64,000 nucleotides of DNA from Oscarella lobularis (lineage: Eukaryota; Porifera; Homoscleromorpha; Homosclerophorida; Oscarellidae). The DNA lies in contig NC_089185.1 in NCBI RefSeq assembly GCF_947507565.1, forward strand, positions 434,001 to 498,000, read 5' to 3'. Positions within the stretch are counted from its first letter, which is position 1. Each line of letters begins with the position of its first letter. The position numbers and the translations under genes are program-made. The notes below the pieces were generated by a model that ran no database searches, was not told the DNA's origin, and was given only the letters and a program-made list of their open reading frames with translations. Below are positions 49,652 to 60,813 of the stretch, piece after piece.

Positions 49652-50966
49652 AGCCCTTCTTTGTGACTTAAAAAGATTAGATACATCACACCTGTGTTTG
49701 CATGAACGGTATAAGAATACCAGAAGTGCTTCAGACTTCTCCTTGCTCTCTTTTTGAAGGGTGACTATCTTTTGCCTATAGCTCTTTTCCGTTTGATTGA
49801 GCTGAGCTTTGAGTTCAAAAATCTTTTTTTAAAAAATCGAGTCGTTTTAGAATGGATTAACACCGTTTCATACTAGTTTGTCTTTTTTAAATATCTCCTG
49901 ATCTTTCTGCTGCACAGCTCTCTTCAAATCAGCCACCTATGGCACGTTTCACGCCATCAATTTCAACAACTAATCCTCTCCTACCTCTTCATTCAGCTGA
50001 GAAACTCTTAATACGCTATCCGCTTGAAGTACGGATTCTCTAAAGTCTTTGATGTCACCAATAAACTAAACTGGAAAATTAGTGTCATACAATGACACCG
50101 GAACTCGATCTGTGGTTGTTGACTCTGAGGCCCTCGAATCAACGTCGGTAGAATCATTATCAGTGCCGTGCTTTATCCGTGTGCTTCTAAGAGAGTTAAT
50201 TTGAAGGCAATTGTTCAATAATTCTCCTCAAATACTCTGAATTATGCTTTTCTTTGTCTTTCATTGGCCTTTTCTTTTCTCGATGAAGCTTCCTTTTATA
50301 TTCCATTGTGCACAACATACACAAAATCTTTCCACCGACCTGAGCACGCCACACAGGATTTTAATTAAATGCTTGTGAGACTGCTACTAATATAAGCTAA
50401 CCTTCTGTCGTCTGTCCGCTTCCTTGATAAAAGCAGACTGCTTGTCGCACATTTCGCATTTCACAGGATTTCCGTACTTCTTTTTCGAAGATTCGCATCT
50501 AAAGGACTCATCAAGTCAGAAAGAAAAGAAAACACATCTCAGGTTCTCTACCTTCTGCAGGGCTGCGAGCCGAACGCGGACGGCAAAAGACAGTAGATGC
50601 ACTTCGCGGGCTAAAGACGCGACATAAGAAGGAGAAAATTCACGCAAGAGAGACGCTCTACCTGTCCGTAGAGCTGGACGTTCATTTGGCATTCGACGCA
50701 CGCAACGTTTCGCTTATCTGTCCCATTTCTTTAAAAATTCGTCAAAGAGTACCCAAAAGTATCGGCGCGACTTCTCACTTGGCGCGAAATTCGACTCTGC
50801 AGTACTTGCAGAGTACTGACGGGAACATTTGGCGGCATGCCTGTACGTTGGGAGCCTTTAGAGAATCGAGGAATGTTGTGCCATGTTTATTAACCTTGCA
50901 GAGACTTTGCGTGGTCGATAATTCGTGTTCGGAGCACGACTTTTTGCATTGTTTGCAAACAGACAT
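49613..50966 (-). CDS. FAM76: FAM76 family zinc-ribbon/coiled-coil protein
   Basis: Conserved eukaryotic nuclear protein of poorly known function. Start MSVCKQCKKSCSEHEL, then LCKYCRVEFRAK, CVECQMNVQLYGQPAKCIYC, SAFGSQPCRRC, KYGNPVKCEMCDKQSAFIKE and GGKILCMLCTMEYKRKL. This series of CxxC pairs and the KYG.P..CE.C motif is specific to FAM76. The C-terminal half is a coiled coil (SQLNEEVADLKRAVQQKDQE, IFKKDKLIFELKAQLNQ). The last exons are less certain; the reading that ends GKKKTST-stop at 49613 resembles the family's basic tail. That last exon would overlap antisense the proposed final exon of the sushi gene. Divergent from the dynein light-chain gene (213 bp). Confidence 0.82.
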
Positions 50967-51179
50967 GTCGCTACTAGCGCGCGCAAGGTCGTTGCTTGCC
51001 GATTTTTTCCTGCAACAGGAAAGCGATTCCAGATTCAAAGAGGCACTCAGATTGATAACTAGCGCTTCTGTGCCTAATTCGATTAGTTCTGCTTAGCCCC
51101 AAATCGCTTTCAACGCAAAATATTAGATTCAGTCCGGGCTCTTCACTTGATATAAATTTGTCTGTGTGTAGTGGTCTCC

Positions 51180-51741
51180 ATGGACGAATTTCAGTCACCA
51201 GAAGAGGTACAACTCGCCCGAACCGACCTAAACATGCATTAGAGTGTTGTTCCAGACGAGTTTCGTCGTCGACGAAGTCAGTTCGATCATAAAAGAGGTG
51301 AGTCCGAAGACGATCGAATAAAAACGAGTCAAACGACGTCGTCTTGAAACGCTAGTCGGTCGAAAGCGTTGTGGGAAGCAGTCTTTATCAGCACAATAAG
51401 GTAAATCAGTGGACTTCGAACGTCGTCGAGCAGTGCCTCGGTCAATTGACAAAACTCGGAAAACCGTTCAAATACATAGGTACATAGATACAGGAAAAGT
51501 ATTATCTTTATTCATTCTTACTGATTCTTTTAGTGAGCTGCGTTATTATGCAGAAAAATGGTGCTGGTCTTCATACTGCGGCCTCTTGCTTTTGGGACAG
51601 TACCACGGACGGTATTTAGCTTTGATTGAAAATTGACGATTTTTAAAAATTTTCCTCGTTTTTTTCATAGGAAGTTGTACTGTCAGATGGGAGAATAAGT
51701 CAATGTATTGCATCGTCAGCGTGTTTGGTCTTGCCATATAA
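51180..51741 (+). CDS. DYNLT1: Tctex-type dynein light chain (DYNLT1/3)
   Basis: Light chain of cytoplasmic or axonemal dynein that binds the intermediate chain and cargo. Four introns. Exon 1 MDEFQSPEE splices to [14 protein letters not shown], then [60 protein letters not shown] and a final exon [20 protein letters not shown], with TAA at 51739-51741. Length (about 113 residues) and every block match DYNLT1/DYNLT3 closely. The paralogue type within animals is not resolved. Confidence 0.93.
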
Positions 51742-51914
51742 GAACGAGAAAGGAAGACGTCTTGTCTTTTTATAATTTAGTCACGCCGCGGTACGTTAGC
51801 TTTGTCGTGTTGCCTACACTATAGTACGCATTATTCGAAAATAAAAAATTGAAGGCGTGGCTTACGTCATGCGTCGTTGATATTGACTGCGGTAGCCGTT
51901 CCTAAGCGACGGAT

Positions 51915-52778
51915 ATGGGCTGTGGTTCGTCTACACGGTCTTTCGCTGCTATTTCGGCAAAGAAGAGCCCTGTAGTTATTGTATCTGCTCGAGGAGATGA
52001 TGACGTGCAAAGTGGAGAAAGTCGAGCCACTGAGCAGTTGGAGGAATCACCTGTGCCTCTTCCCAGCCAAAAAGACGAGACTTGCGCTCAAATCTACGAT
52101 AAGCAAAAGAATCGTGAGCAGGCTAACGTAGACGCCGAAAGCAGCAGCAGCAGCAGGCCTGCCGAAGAAGAGCAAAAGGATTGTCAGATTCGTCAACAAG
52201 AAATGAAGCGCCCAGAAAGCGCCAAACCTGAAATTAGTCAATTGAAAAATACCCAAGAGGCAGAAATGGTAGCGGAAGATCAAAATAACGAACCCAAAGC
52301 GGTACCAGAAAATGGTAACGAGGTGAAAACTGTGACGAGAGAACCACAATATGAACACCAAAGAGAAATTGTATCAGAAATTACTCCTCGGCAAGAGAGT
52401 TCTGCTGACAACTCGGAAAATCGACAGAAAACTCCAGAGACTCCACATAGAAGCAGAAGAACTGACGTCATGGTAACACCTAATAATTCAAATCAATTGG
52501 AAGACAAAGTCAAGCCAAAGGACCTCATATACCATTCTGTATTGCCTCGTACCAGTAGACAGGCTGAAGCCTCTTCAAAGAGCTACGCCAGATCTCCCAA
52601 AATTCAAAGACTCCAAGTTTCGTGTGGTTTCATAGAGGATGATCGAACCCTAGGCGGACAAGCAGAAGCGTCACCAACGAGCTACGCCAGATCTCCAAAA
52701 ATTCGAAAACTTCAAGTTTCATGTGGCTTCATCGATGATGACGACTATACGAGGCTATCTGGAATAATACCAATTTAG
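51915..52778 (+). CDS. Orphan predicted myristoylated protein with 33-residue tandem repeat
   Basis: Intronless, 287 codons, unlike most neighbours. The N-terminus MGCGSS has glycine at 2, cysteine at 3 and serine at 6, the pattern for N-myristoylation plus palmitoylation, so membrane attachment is likely (inference). The body is hydrophilic and Glu/Gln/Lys-rich, probably disordered. The C-terminus holds two 33-residue repeats (99-nt period, from 52560 and 52659). Both share SYARSPKI, LQVSCGFI and an acidic EDD/DDD end. I recognise no family. Poly(A) signal AATAAA lies at 52782-52787, directly after the stop. Confidence 0.75.
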   Translation: MGCGSSTRSFAAISAKKSPVVIVSARGDDDVQSGESRATEQLEESPVPLPSQKDETCAQIYDKQKNREQANVDAESSSSSRPAEEEQKDCQIRQQEMKRPESAKPEISQLKNTQEAEMVAEDQNNEPKAVPENGNEVKTVTREPQYEHQREIVSEITPRQESSADNSENRQKTPETPHRSRRTDVMVTPNNSNQLEDKVKPKDLIYHSVLPRTSRQAEASSKSYARSPKIQRLQVSCGFIEDDRTLGGQAEASPTSYARSPKIRKLQVSCGFIDDDDYTRLSGIIPI

Positions 52779-52781
52779 CAA

Positions 52782-52787
52782 AATAAA
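52782..52787 (+). terminator. AATAAA poly(A) signal of the orphan gene
   Basis: AATAAA starts four bases after the TAG at 52776-52778. Cleavage 10-30 nt later would fall at or inside the 3' end of the convergent USP16/45 gene. Confidence 0.6.
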
Positions 52788-52817
52788 CAATACAAATCAT
52801 ACAATGCCGTTCACAAG

Positions 52818-55800
52818 TCAGACTCGTTCATAGAACAAGAGAAACGCCTGGGAATTGCTCACAACCTCTGGAGAGACAAGTCGAACGGCAGAATCACTTA
52901 CGTAGTACCACTGATCCCTGGCGGAGCTGGCGGCGGCGGCGGCAGCGGCGGTCTCCGCCTCCGCTTTTTCTCCACCGGGAAGACGGGACACGAAACGAAG
53001 CTGGGGAGGATTCGCTCGGGTTTTGACGTATGCGGTGTAGTGTCCACTTCGCAAGGAGCCGCTGTGTTCAACGACGCCGTAGAGAGAGTAGCGCACTTTG
53101 CCGTCGCTATCCAAGTCGACCTATAAATTAAACGCGTTGGGGCTTCTATTTTTAAAATACACGTATGTCACGATGCGTGCCTACTTCCGCTTTAGAGCTG
53201 CAGAACGACGTCACGTCGAGAACGAAGGGGAACGAAACGTGTTGGCTGACCTTGCGAAGGAAGTAGCCGGACTGGTGAAAGCGTTTCAGGTGCAACGTCA
53301 AGACTGGCGGCAGTGTCCACAAAAGGAGCTGTTTCGTTGCTATGGAGTATACCATGGAAGGTGGCTGCTTTTTCGTTGACTTTTCAGAAGAGGAGTCGTC
53401 TTCGTCTTCGTCGGCGGAACCTGGCTCCGCGACTTCTTCTTCGTCGCTTTCTGCTCGCGACGTTGCTCGTTTGGTGCACGTCGCACAGCCGAACTTATTT
53501 ACCCCGTCCAGCACTTCCTCGGCGCAGAACCAAGCCAGCGAGTTTTCCAAGGAAAACTGTCCGGGCTGTGGTGGTTGCAGCGGAGATAGAGTGGAAGAAT
53601 GAGGAACGTCTGCAACTGCTGCCGTTGCTACAGCGCTTTCGTTCACTTCACTTGCAGCTTCTTCTTCTTCTTCTTCTTCGTGCTGACTTTGGTCCTTCGC
53701 TTCATCCGCTTCAATGGATTTGTCATCGTCCTTTGGCTCTTCATTCGCATTCTCTTCCTCTGGCGTTTGAACTGGTGCGTCTTCTAATGGGGCGCTTTCC
53801 TCTCCTCCGTTCAAATTCAACTGTTTCATTCCATCTACTATCGTTGCATTTCCTTCCTCTTCCTCTGGCGTTTGAACTGATGGATCTTCTTCCAATGGGG
53901 TGCCTTCCTCTCCTCCGTTCGAATTCAACTGTTTCGTGCTATCTACTATCGTTTCAGAGCCCTCTACTATCGTTGCATCAGAGCCCTCTTCTTGTCTTTC
54001 ATCCTGAGGACTCTTTGGCTCTTCTTCCTCACCTGTTTTGGCAGTCACCTGAGAACCTTTCTCGCCCATTTCCTCGTCGTCATTACAAACCGATTCAGAA
54101 GCAGAGTTACCTCTAGTCCTCTTTGATTTCTAAAAAAATGCTCAAAAGAGAGTGAGATCAATCCTTTGTGCGCTAACCTTCCGTTTTTCTCGATCCATTT
54201 TCTTTTTCTGGTACTTAGAAGGCTTTTGACTTTGAGGTGCCGGTGACGCATGAGTAGCGTCGTCGGAGTGTTTCGTGTCTTTTCCTCCTCTTCCTCCTCC
54301 CCCTAACGTTACGTTTCTCTTAGAGCCGATTTGATTGCGCTTCAACTGCACGAAAAAATTCAAATTCAGAAAAATCGAGTATCAAGCTTCAATTACGCCG
54401 TCGTCACGAATTGGCAATGATAAATCGAGGAAAGACTCAACCACTGCAGAAGCCTACAGCAACAAAACAACAACTCTTCGCTTGAATCAAAAAATGAATG
54501 GATCCATTATACAGTGTGACATTCTTGACAAACGACAGTGCTACTGAGCTTTCCTCCAAATATGACATCTACAAAAGTAGACGTATTGATTTCGGCATAG
54601 TGCTCTAAAAAATCAAAGACGTTTTATAAGATTTTCTCACAATAACTCTGGCTAACCTTTTAATACTGCATCTTCAGCCTTGCCACCATAGTGAGAACGA
54701 ACACTTGCTCTCAGCCTCTACAAGATATTGAATTTTGGCCATTACCTCGGTGCTACAAGAGACTAAAGGCAAACCCTTATTTCATCCACTTTCAAAGCAT
54801 CTAAAAGATGTCTCAACAATTCCTGACTGTCCTGCTGTTGATAACCGCGAAATCGTTGAGCCCTGGACAGACCGAATCATTCTCATTAGTACAAATGTAG
54901 AGAGATGGTCAGAACCTCTTGCATATGGCATCAAATAGAAGTCTTGGACTAATTGCCTTCTGTTTAGCAGCAGAAAAAAACGATGTGTACAGACAATTCA
55001 ACGGAGTCGTCAACACATTGTAAGAATCCACAGATGGAACCACCTCAACAGGTGAACCCTAAGATATCCGTCCCGTCAAGAAATCCAGCAAGGAAGTCCT
55101 ACTGCACCTCTTTCAACGTCAACATTCGGGGACGTTGCAAGCTCTCTGGCGAGACAGCATAACGAAGCAGAGGTGTCTGCAAGAGATTCTGTTGCAAATG
55201 ATTAGACAAGATAAATGATAATCAGATATGTAGACTCTTGCCTGCATGACAGCATTAAAAAAGCACGTATTGCCGAGATTCATAAGGCCCTGACACAAAG
55301 ATCTAATATACAGAAAGTCGCCTGTGACTGTAGCAACCTTTACTGAGCCACTCAGTGCGAGCTCAGACTTTGCTTCACTTCGAACGCACCCTTCGGAGGC
55401 TATGACCCATCATTACAAATGTCAATATATTATGAAGAAAAAATACTCACTAGCCGTTTTATGTAGCCCGAGCTCTTTTCGTAGACTGCATATGCAGTCA
55501 GTCAGAGCAGACGCTTCCCTGAGCTCATCATCGCAAGCATAGCACCTAGCACATTTAGGTAACAGCCTTATAGTGAGAAAAATGAGTCCCAACCATATCT
55601 GCCACGTGGAAAGATTGACAACGATAGGGTGATCGATCCCGTTTTTATTGTGCTGAAGGGCGTGCTGTGCCTCGCTCTGTCGGGAGCATCCCTGAAGCGG
55701 CGGTCAAAAAAAGGGAAAAATTAAATTCACTACCGGTATTTTTTTTTCGAGTACCGTTTGACCACACTTGAGGCAAAGGCACAGCTCCGCGTCGGCGACA

Positions 55801-56095
55801 TCTCGCTTGGGTGAATGCGCATTTTGATTTTCCTGTTTCGTTCTCGCCCGCTTCTCGCACTCCTTTTTACGACCGGATCGAGTGAACCGTTCGGGCTGTG
55901 TCTATTCTTACCGAGCACGTTTTTAATTGCGATCGTTTCAGCTTCTTTATGACTTTCGGGTCGGTCCCTTTTTTGACGTGAGGACACTGCGGTTCTACAC
56001 CCCATCGAGTCGCGAATCCCAAAATAGTACACCAAAGCGCATTGCTTACGCGTGTTAGAATTGCCTTTCTTCTTCTGCTTACTCTTCTTGCCCAT
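52818..56095 (-). CDS. USP16: Ubiquitin hydrolase USP16/USP45 type
   Basis: Deubiquitinase with an N-terminal UBP zinc finger; human USP16 acts on histone H2A and USP45 on XPF-ERCC1. Start MGKKSKQKKKGNSNT, as in USP16. Zinc finger: ELCLCLKCGQT, GCSRQSEAQHALQHNKNG, NLSTWQIW and CYACDDELREA. Cys box GLMNLGNTCFFNAVMQ (about 55300-55250), with NLLQTPLLR after it. A long acidic, repetitive insertion lies at about 54070-53640. His box region: PPVLTLHLKRFHQSGYFLRK, then YSLYGVVEHSGSLRSGHYTA. The end SNSQAFLLFYERV stops at 52818. An Ala run is encoded near 52930. Vertebrates split this ancestor into two genes, so the name is for the group. Divergent from YJU2 (116 bp). Confidence 0.9.
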
Positions 56096-56211
56096 TTTTT
56101 CCGAATCCTGAATCCGGGTGACGAAGTGAAGTCATAACCACCTGACCGCAGCCTACATAGATTAATAAATCGTCACGTCACTTTGGCTTTGTTGTTGCGT
56201 CCTCGCCAAAA
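56096..56211. promoter_or_regulatory. Bidirectional promoter USP16/45-YJU2
   Basis: 116 bp separate two divergent start codons, so transcription of both genes must initiate here. Contains CGTCACGTCA near 56171. Role inferred from geometry. Confidence 0.5.
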
Positions 56212-57084
56212 ATGACGGAAAGAAAGGTTCTGAACAAGTATTTCCCGCCGGATTTCGATCCGAAAAAGATCCCGCGAATGCACATGTCGCGCGATCGCCA
56301 GTACGTGATTCGCATCATGGCCCCGTTCTCGATGCAATGCAACACGTGCGGCGAGTACATCTACAAGGGCAAAAAGTTCAACGCGAGACGAGAAACGTCG
56401 CTCAACGAAACGTATTTGGGCCTACGCATCTATCGCTTCTACATCCGCTGTCCTCGTTGCGTGTCCGAAGTCGCTTTCAAGACCGATCCCGAGCACTGCG
56501 ATTACATTTGCGAAGGGGGAGCCACTCGCACGTTCGAGGCGCAGAAGATCGCCGACGCCGACGACAAGCGCTTGGAAGCGGAACGCGAGGAGGAGGAGAT
56601 GAGTAATCCAATGAAAGCGCTGGAGAATCGCACGAAAGAGTCGAAACGGGAGATGGATATATTGGACGCGTTGGAGGAGATTAAGGATCAGAATGCTCGC
56701 TTTTCGAAGGTCGAGTACGAGGACTTGCTGACGAGAAACCGGGAGTTTGAAGACATCGTTGCCAAGCGAGAGGAGGAGGAGGAGGAGGCCATGGTAAAGG
56801 CCGTCTTTGGGACCGACTCCACGTTTGTTAGGCGAATTCAGGATGATTCCGATGAGGAAGAGGAGGCTGTGGCGGGTAAGAGGACGAAGAATTCGGGAGG
56901 AAACCCCACTGACGTTTTGGCTGAAAAAACTGAACCAGCTGCAAAGAAATCAAAGATGATAGGAGTGCTGGTGAAGAAAAAGGCAAAAGACCCACCAGCA
57001 GCAGCACCACCACCAGTGAAGAACTCAGGATTGAGCTTGTTAGGTGGGTACGAGGGTAGTAGTAGCAGTGATGAAAATGATTGA
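56212..57084 (+). CDS. YJU2: Splicing factor YJU2 (CCDC94/CWC16)
   Basis: Spliceosome factor that joins at the first catalytic step (branching). Single exon, 290 codons. N-terminus [20 protein letters not shown], then the zinc-binding core [20 protein letters not shown] with the second pair [20 protein letters not shown], a perfect family match. Next come [20 protein letters not shown], a coiled coil, an acidic stretch and a basic C-terminus. The in-frame ATG at 56212 gives the canonical start. It is intronless while most neighbours have many introns; position and codon use do not suggest a dead retrocopy, and the frame is intact. Confidence 0.95.
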   Translation: MTERKVLNKYFPPDFDPKKIPRMHMSRDRQYVIRIMAPFSMQCNTCGEYIYKGKKFNARRETSLNETYLGLRIYRFYIRCPRCVSEVAFKTDPEHCDYICEGGATRTFEAQKIADADDKRLEAEREEEEMSNPMKALENRTKESKREMDILDALEEIKDQNARFSKVEYEDLLTRNREFEDIVAKREEEEEEAMVKAVFGTDSTFVRRIQDDSDEEEEAVAGKRTKNSGGNPTDVLAEKTEPAAKKSKMIGVLVKKKAKDPPAAAPPPVKNSGLSLLGGYEGSSSSDEND

Positions 57085-57169
57085 TTTGTACATTTGACTG
57101 ATGTACGCTGACCCACACCTAAAATCAAAGCTTTTACCAGAGGTACAGTATGTGCACTAGAGATACCTC

Positions 57170-57175
57170 AATAAA
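57170..57175 (+). terminator. AATAAA poly(A) signal of YJU2
   Basis: AATAAA 86 nt after the YJU2 stop and only 43 nt before the GART start codon. YJU2 3' processing and GART initiation must therefore overlap closely. Confidence 0.65.
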
Positions 57176-57203
57176 AATAAATGAATTGTAAAAGCTGACG
57201 TAC

Positions 57204-57209
57204 CACGTG
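57204..57209. promoter_or_regulatory. E-box CACGTG at the GART start
   Basis: CACGTG lies 9 nt before the GART ATG, within TGACGTACCACGTGG. E-boxes bind MYC/MAX-type factors, which control purine-synthesis genes in vertebrates. Use here is inference. Confidence 0.35.
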
Positions 57210-57217
57210 GTTTTGAA

Positions 57218-60200
57218 ATGGCGGCTAAAGTTCTCGTTCTCGGCGGAGGCGGACGAGAGCACGCTCTCGCTTGGAAGCTATCCCTTTCTCCGCACGTATC
57301 GTGCGTTTACGTGGCGCCAGGCAACGCCGGAATTCCCCTATCGGGTCGAATCGCTCGCACAAAGGACGTGAATAGCGACGATCACGCTTCCCTCGTGTCG
57401 TGGTGCCTCGAAAAAGTCATCGATCTCGTCGTCGTCGGTCCCGAAGCGCCTCTAGCGAACGGAATCGCCGATTCGTTGGCGAGCGCGAACGTCCGATGCT
57501 TCGGACCGTCTGCGAGCGCGGCGCGCATCGAATCGAGCAAAAAGTTCGCCAAAGAGTTCATGCAACGCCACGGGATACCGACGGCGCGTTGGGAGACGTT
57601 CGACAGCGACGAAATCGACGCCGCGTGTCGGCACATCGACGAGGGGGCTTCCTATTCGGCGTTGGTCGTGAAGGCGAGTGGACTCGCCGCTGGAAAAGGA
57701 GTCGTCGTAGCGCGCGACAAGGACGAAGCCAAACGGGCGGTGATGGATATGCTTCAAGTGTGTCGTCGGCGATATCTTGCCAATTTTTGCGCGAGACTTT
57801 TGTCCGGGTTTAGAATAAACGGTTTGGTTCCGCTGGCGAGACGATTGTCATTGAAGAATATTTGGAAGGAGAAGAATTTTCGGTGGGACGGGCAAAACGA
57901 TTTTTTTGCGATTTTTTGACGTCACTCTTCGCTTCAAGGTTCTGGCATTTTCTGACGGGCAAAGCATTGCATTGATGCCTCCATCACAAGACCACAAGCG
58001 TCTCCTCGACAACGACGAGGGACCGAATACGGGGGGAATGGGAGCCTACAGTCCGTGTCCTCAAGTATGACGAAAAACGTCTTCTTGTCCAGTCTTAATT
58101 CTTGTCTAGGTTTCTAGTGATCTTCTTGAGAAAATCCGTGAAGACATTCTGATGCCTGCCGTCAAGGGACTAAGTCAAGAGGGGTCTCCTTACGTTGGAG
58201 TCCTTTACGCCGGTCTCATGTTAACCAAATCAGGACCCCGCGTCTTGGAATTCAATTGTCGTTTCGGCGACCCAGAAACGCAGGTTAAATAAACGACAGA
58301 AGTAGATGAAAGAGAAAGTGATTTTTTCCTTGTACAGGTTCTTCTTCCCATATTGGAGTCTGACTTATTCACCGTCATGAAGGCGTGTGTTGACGGTCGT
58401 CTTTTATCCTCAATGCCAATCTTTTCCTCTTCGAAATATTGCGCCGCCGTTGTCATGGCCAGTGCCGGTTACCCTGGCTCCTATCCCAAAGGAAAATTGA
58501 TCACTGGTGCAAAGGATGCCGATTCTTTGCCAGGAGTTCAAGTCTTTCACGCGGGAACGGCTTGCAACGAGAAAGGCGATCTCGTAACGGCAGGTGGACG
58601 GGTTCTTGCCGTCTCAGCCGTCAGTTCGTCATTGAAGGAAGCCGTTGATTATGCTTACAAAGGAGTGGAGGCTATCAAATTCGAAGGAGCCCAATATCGA
58701 AAAGACGTTGCCTCTCTTGGCTTGAAAAGGTTGTAGCCGGATTAGTACGATTTGCACGTGCCTCTCAGTCCGCGTTTGCTTCGTAATAAACGAATTTGTT
58801 TGCCTAGCGTTGTGTCGACGTTTCGTCAATTGACGTACGAAAGTGCCGGAGTCGACATCGCGGCGGGAAACGCTCTCGTCGATGCCATTAAGCCCCTATC
58901 CGAAATGACGAAACGCGCGGGTTGCGTTGGAAGTCTCGGCGGATTCGGCGCGCTGTTCGACTGCAAAAGCGCCGGATTCAGCGATCCAATACTTGTCAGC
59001 GGAACGGACGGCGTTGGAACCAAGCTGAAGGTTCAATGTCCAATCTCAATTACTACGCGTAACGCTGCCTTTTTAGGTTGCTCAGTCATTTCAATTTCAC
59101 GAGACGGTGGGAATCGATCTCGTCGCCATGTGCGCCAACGACGTCTTAGCCCACGGAGCCGAACCCCTCTTTTTTCTCGATTGTTTTTCAACGGGAAAAC
59201 TCGACGTGGAAATCGCCAAATCAGTGGTAAGTACCGTTTGCACCGCGCCGCCACTGCCGCGTATCTATACATGTCCCCGCAGATTTCCGGGATAGGTGAG
59301 GGATGCAAGAGAGCTGGCTGCGCTCTCACTGGCGGCGAGACGGCAGAAATGCCCGGCATGTATCAGGCAGGCGAATACGACTTGGTTGGGTTTGTTGTGG
59401 GAGCTTACGAGCGCGGTCAGCATCTGCCTCGTCTTTCCGAAATCCGTTCTGGTGACTGTCTCATTGGGCTAGCCTCGTCGGGTCTTCATAGCAACGGTTT
59501 CAGTCTCGTTCGCAAAGTGGTTCGCGATTTGGATCTCTCCTACGAAGACGAAGTGCAATTTTGCACCGCCGCCGCCGCCGCCGCCGACGATGCGACGAGT
59601 CGATTGGGTAATGTGCTGCTGACTCCGACGCGGATTTACGTTCGATCCGTTTTGCCCGTACTGCGTCGAGGACGAGTGAAAGCGTTCGCTCACATTACGG
59701 GCGGGGGCTTGCTCGAGAATATTCCTCGCGTGCTGCCGAGTGGATTCGAAGCTCGGTTGGACGCGTCCTCGTGGCACGTTCAGCCCATTTTCGGCTGGCT
59801 CGCCAAGGCGGGAAACATCGATTCTGCAGAAATGGCCAAAACGTTCAACCTCGGCTTGGGTGCGGTACTCGTTGTAGGGCACGCTGACGTTGACGACGTT
59901 CTACTCGAACTGCACGAAGCAGGTGAAAAGGCGTGGAATGTGGGCAGCGTCGAAAAAAGCGGCTCTGGTTCAAAAGTAAAAATTGGCAATTTGGCGAGCT
60001 CGGTGCAAGCGGCGTTTCGTCTTACCGACCCACTTGCCGTTGCCGTTGCTCGGAGAACAGTCGCTAGGAAATCGAAGAAAAAGAAAGTCGGCGTTCTCAT
60101 ATCAGGAACGGGAACTAATCTTCAGGCGTTGATCGACAGCACGAAACGTTGCAACTACGCCGAGATCGTCCTAGTCGTATCCAACGTGCCGAACGTCGAA

Positions 60201-60741
60201 GGATTGAAGCGCGCCGAAAGAGCCGACATACCAACGGAGGTAAAGAGAAAAATCTCTGTCCTTTTCGATATGATTGGCCTGACGGATTTTTCAGGTAATA
60301 CCTCATAAGAAGTACAAATCTCGTCGAGCCTTTGATTCGGCTGTGCACGAAGCTCTGACGAAAGCCGACGTCGATATCGTTTGTTTGGCCGGATTCATGC
60401 GAATCGTTGGCGTCGACTTCGTGAATCGATGGCAAGGCAAACTCGTCAACATTCACCCGTCTCTGCTTCCTTCGTTTCCCGGCATGCGAGCGCACGAGTG
60501 CGTTCTAGAGGCGGGCGTTCGCGTCTCCGGCTGCACCGTTCATTTCGTCGAGGAAAAAGTCGACGCCGGCGCGATTATCGTTCAAGAAACGGTCGCCGTC
60601 TATCCCGACGACACCGTCGAAAGTCTGTCGGCTCGAGTGAAGACGGCCGAGCATCGAGCCTATCCGGAGGCGCTGCGATTGCTGGCAACGGGAAAAGTAT
60701 CGAGAGGCAAGGACGGAAAAGTCGTCTGGATGAATTCGTAG
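57218..60741 (+). CDS. GART: Trifunctional GARS-AIRS-GART purine enzyme
   Basis: Catalyses steps 2, 3 and 5 of purine synthesis. [59 protein letters not shown]. Splicing then joins MLQ to [20 protein letters not shown], followed by [20 protein letters not shown] and [183 protein letters not shown]; the formyltransferase Asn, His and Asp residues are present. The intron between GARS and AIRS (58730-58807) starts with an in-frame TAG after LKRL and contains AATAAA, so a GARS-only product is possible. Ends at 60741, 72 bp from the convergent receptor gene. Confidence 0.96.
58785..58790 (+). terminator. Intronic poly(A) signal between GARS and AIRS
   Basis: AATAAA inside the 78-nt intron 58730-58807. 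If used, the transcript reads through the donor and stops at TAG 58734-58736, giving monofunctional GARS. The donor GTTGTA is weak. Such an intronic site at this same domain border is known for GART in flies and vertebrates. Confidence 0.5.
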
Positions 60742-60813
60742 CTTGTTATCTACAAAACAAAGAAAACAGAAGAAACGTTTATGAGAGACGTACACTTTGT
60801 CGTGCATTGTTAG

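Noticed and set aside
56212-57084. YJU2 as a processed retrocopy because it lacks introns
   Set aside because: Frame, zinc-binding residues and start are intact, and it has its own compact divergent promoter; no poly(A) tract or target duplication seen.
58734-58736. In-frame stop codon in GART as a frameshift or pseudogene sign
   Set aside because: It lies inside a GT..AG intron (58730-58807), and the reading frame resumes in the AIRS domain after splicing.
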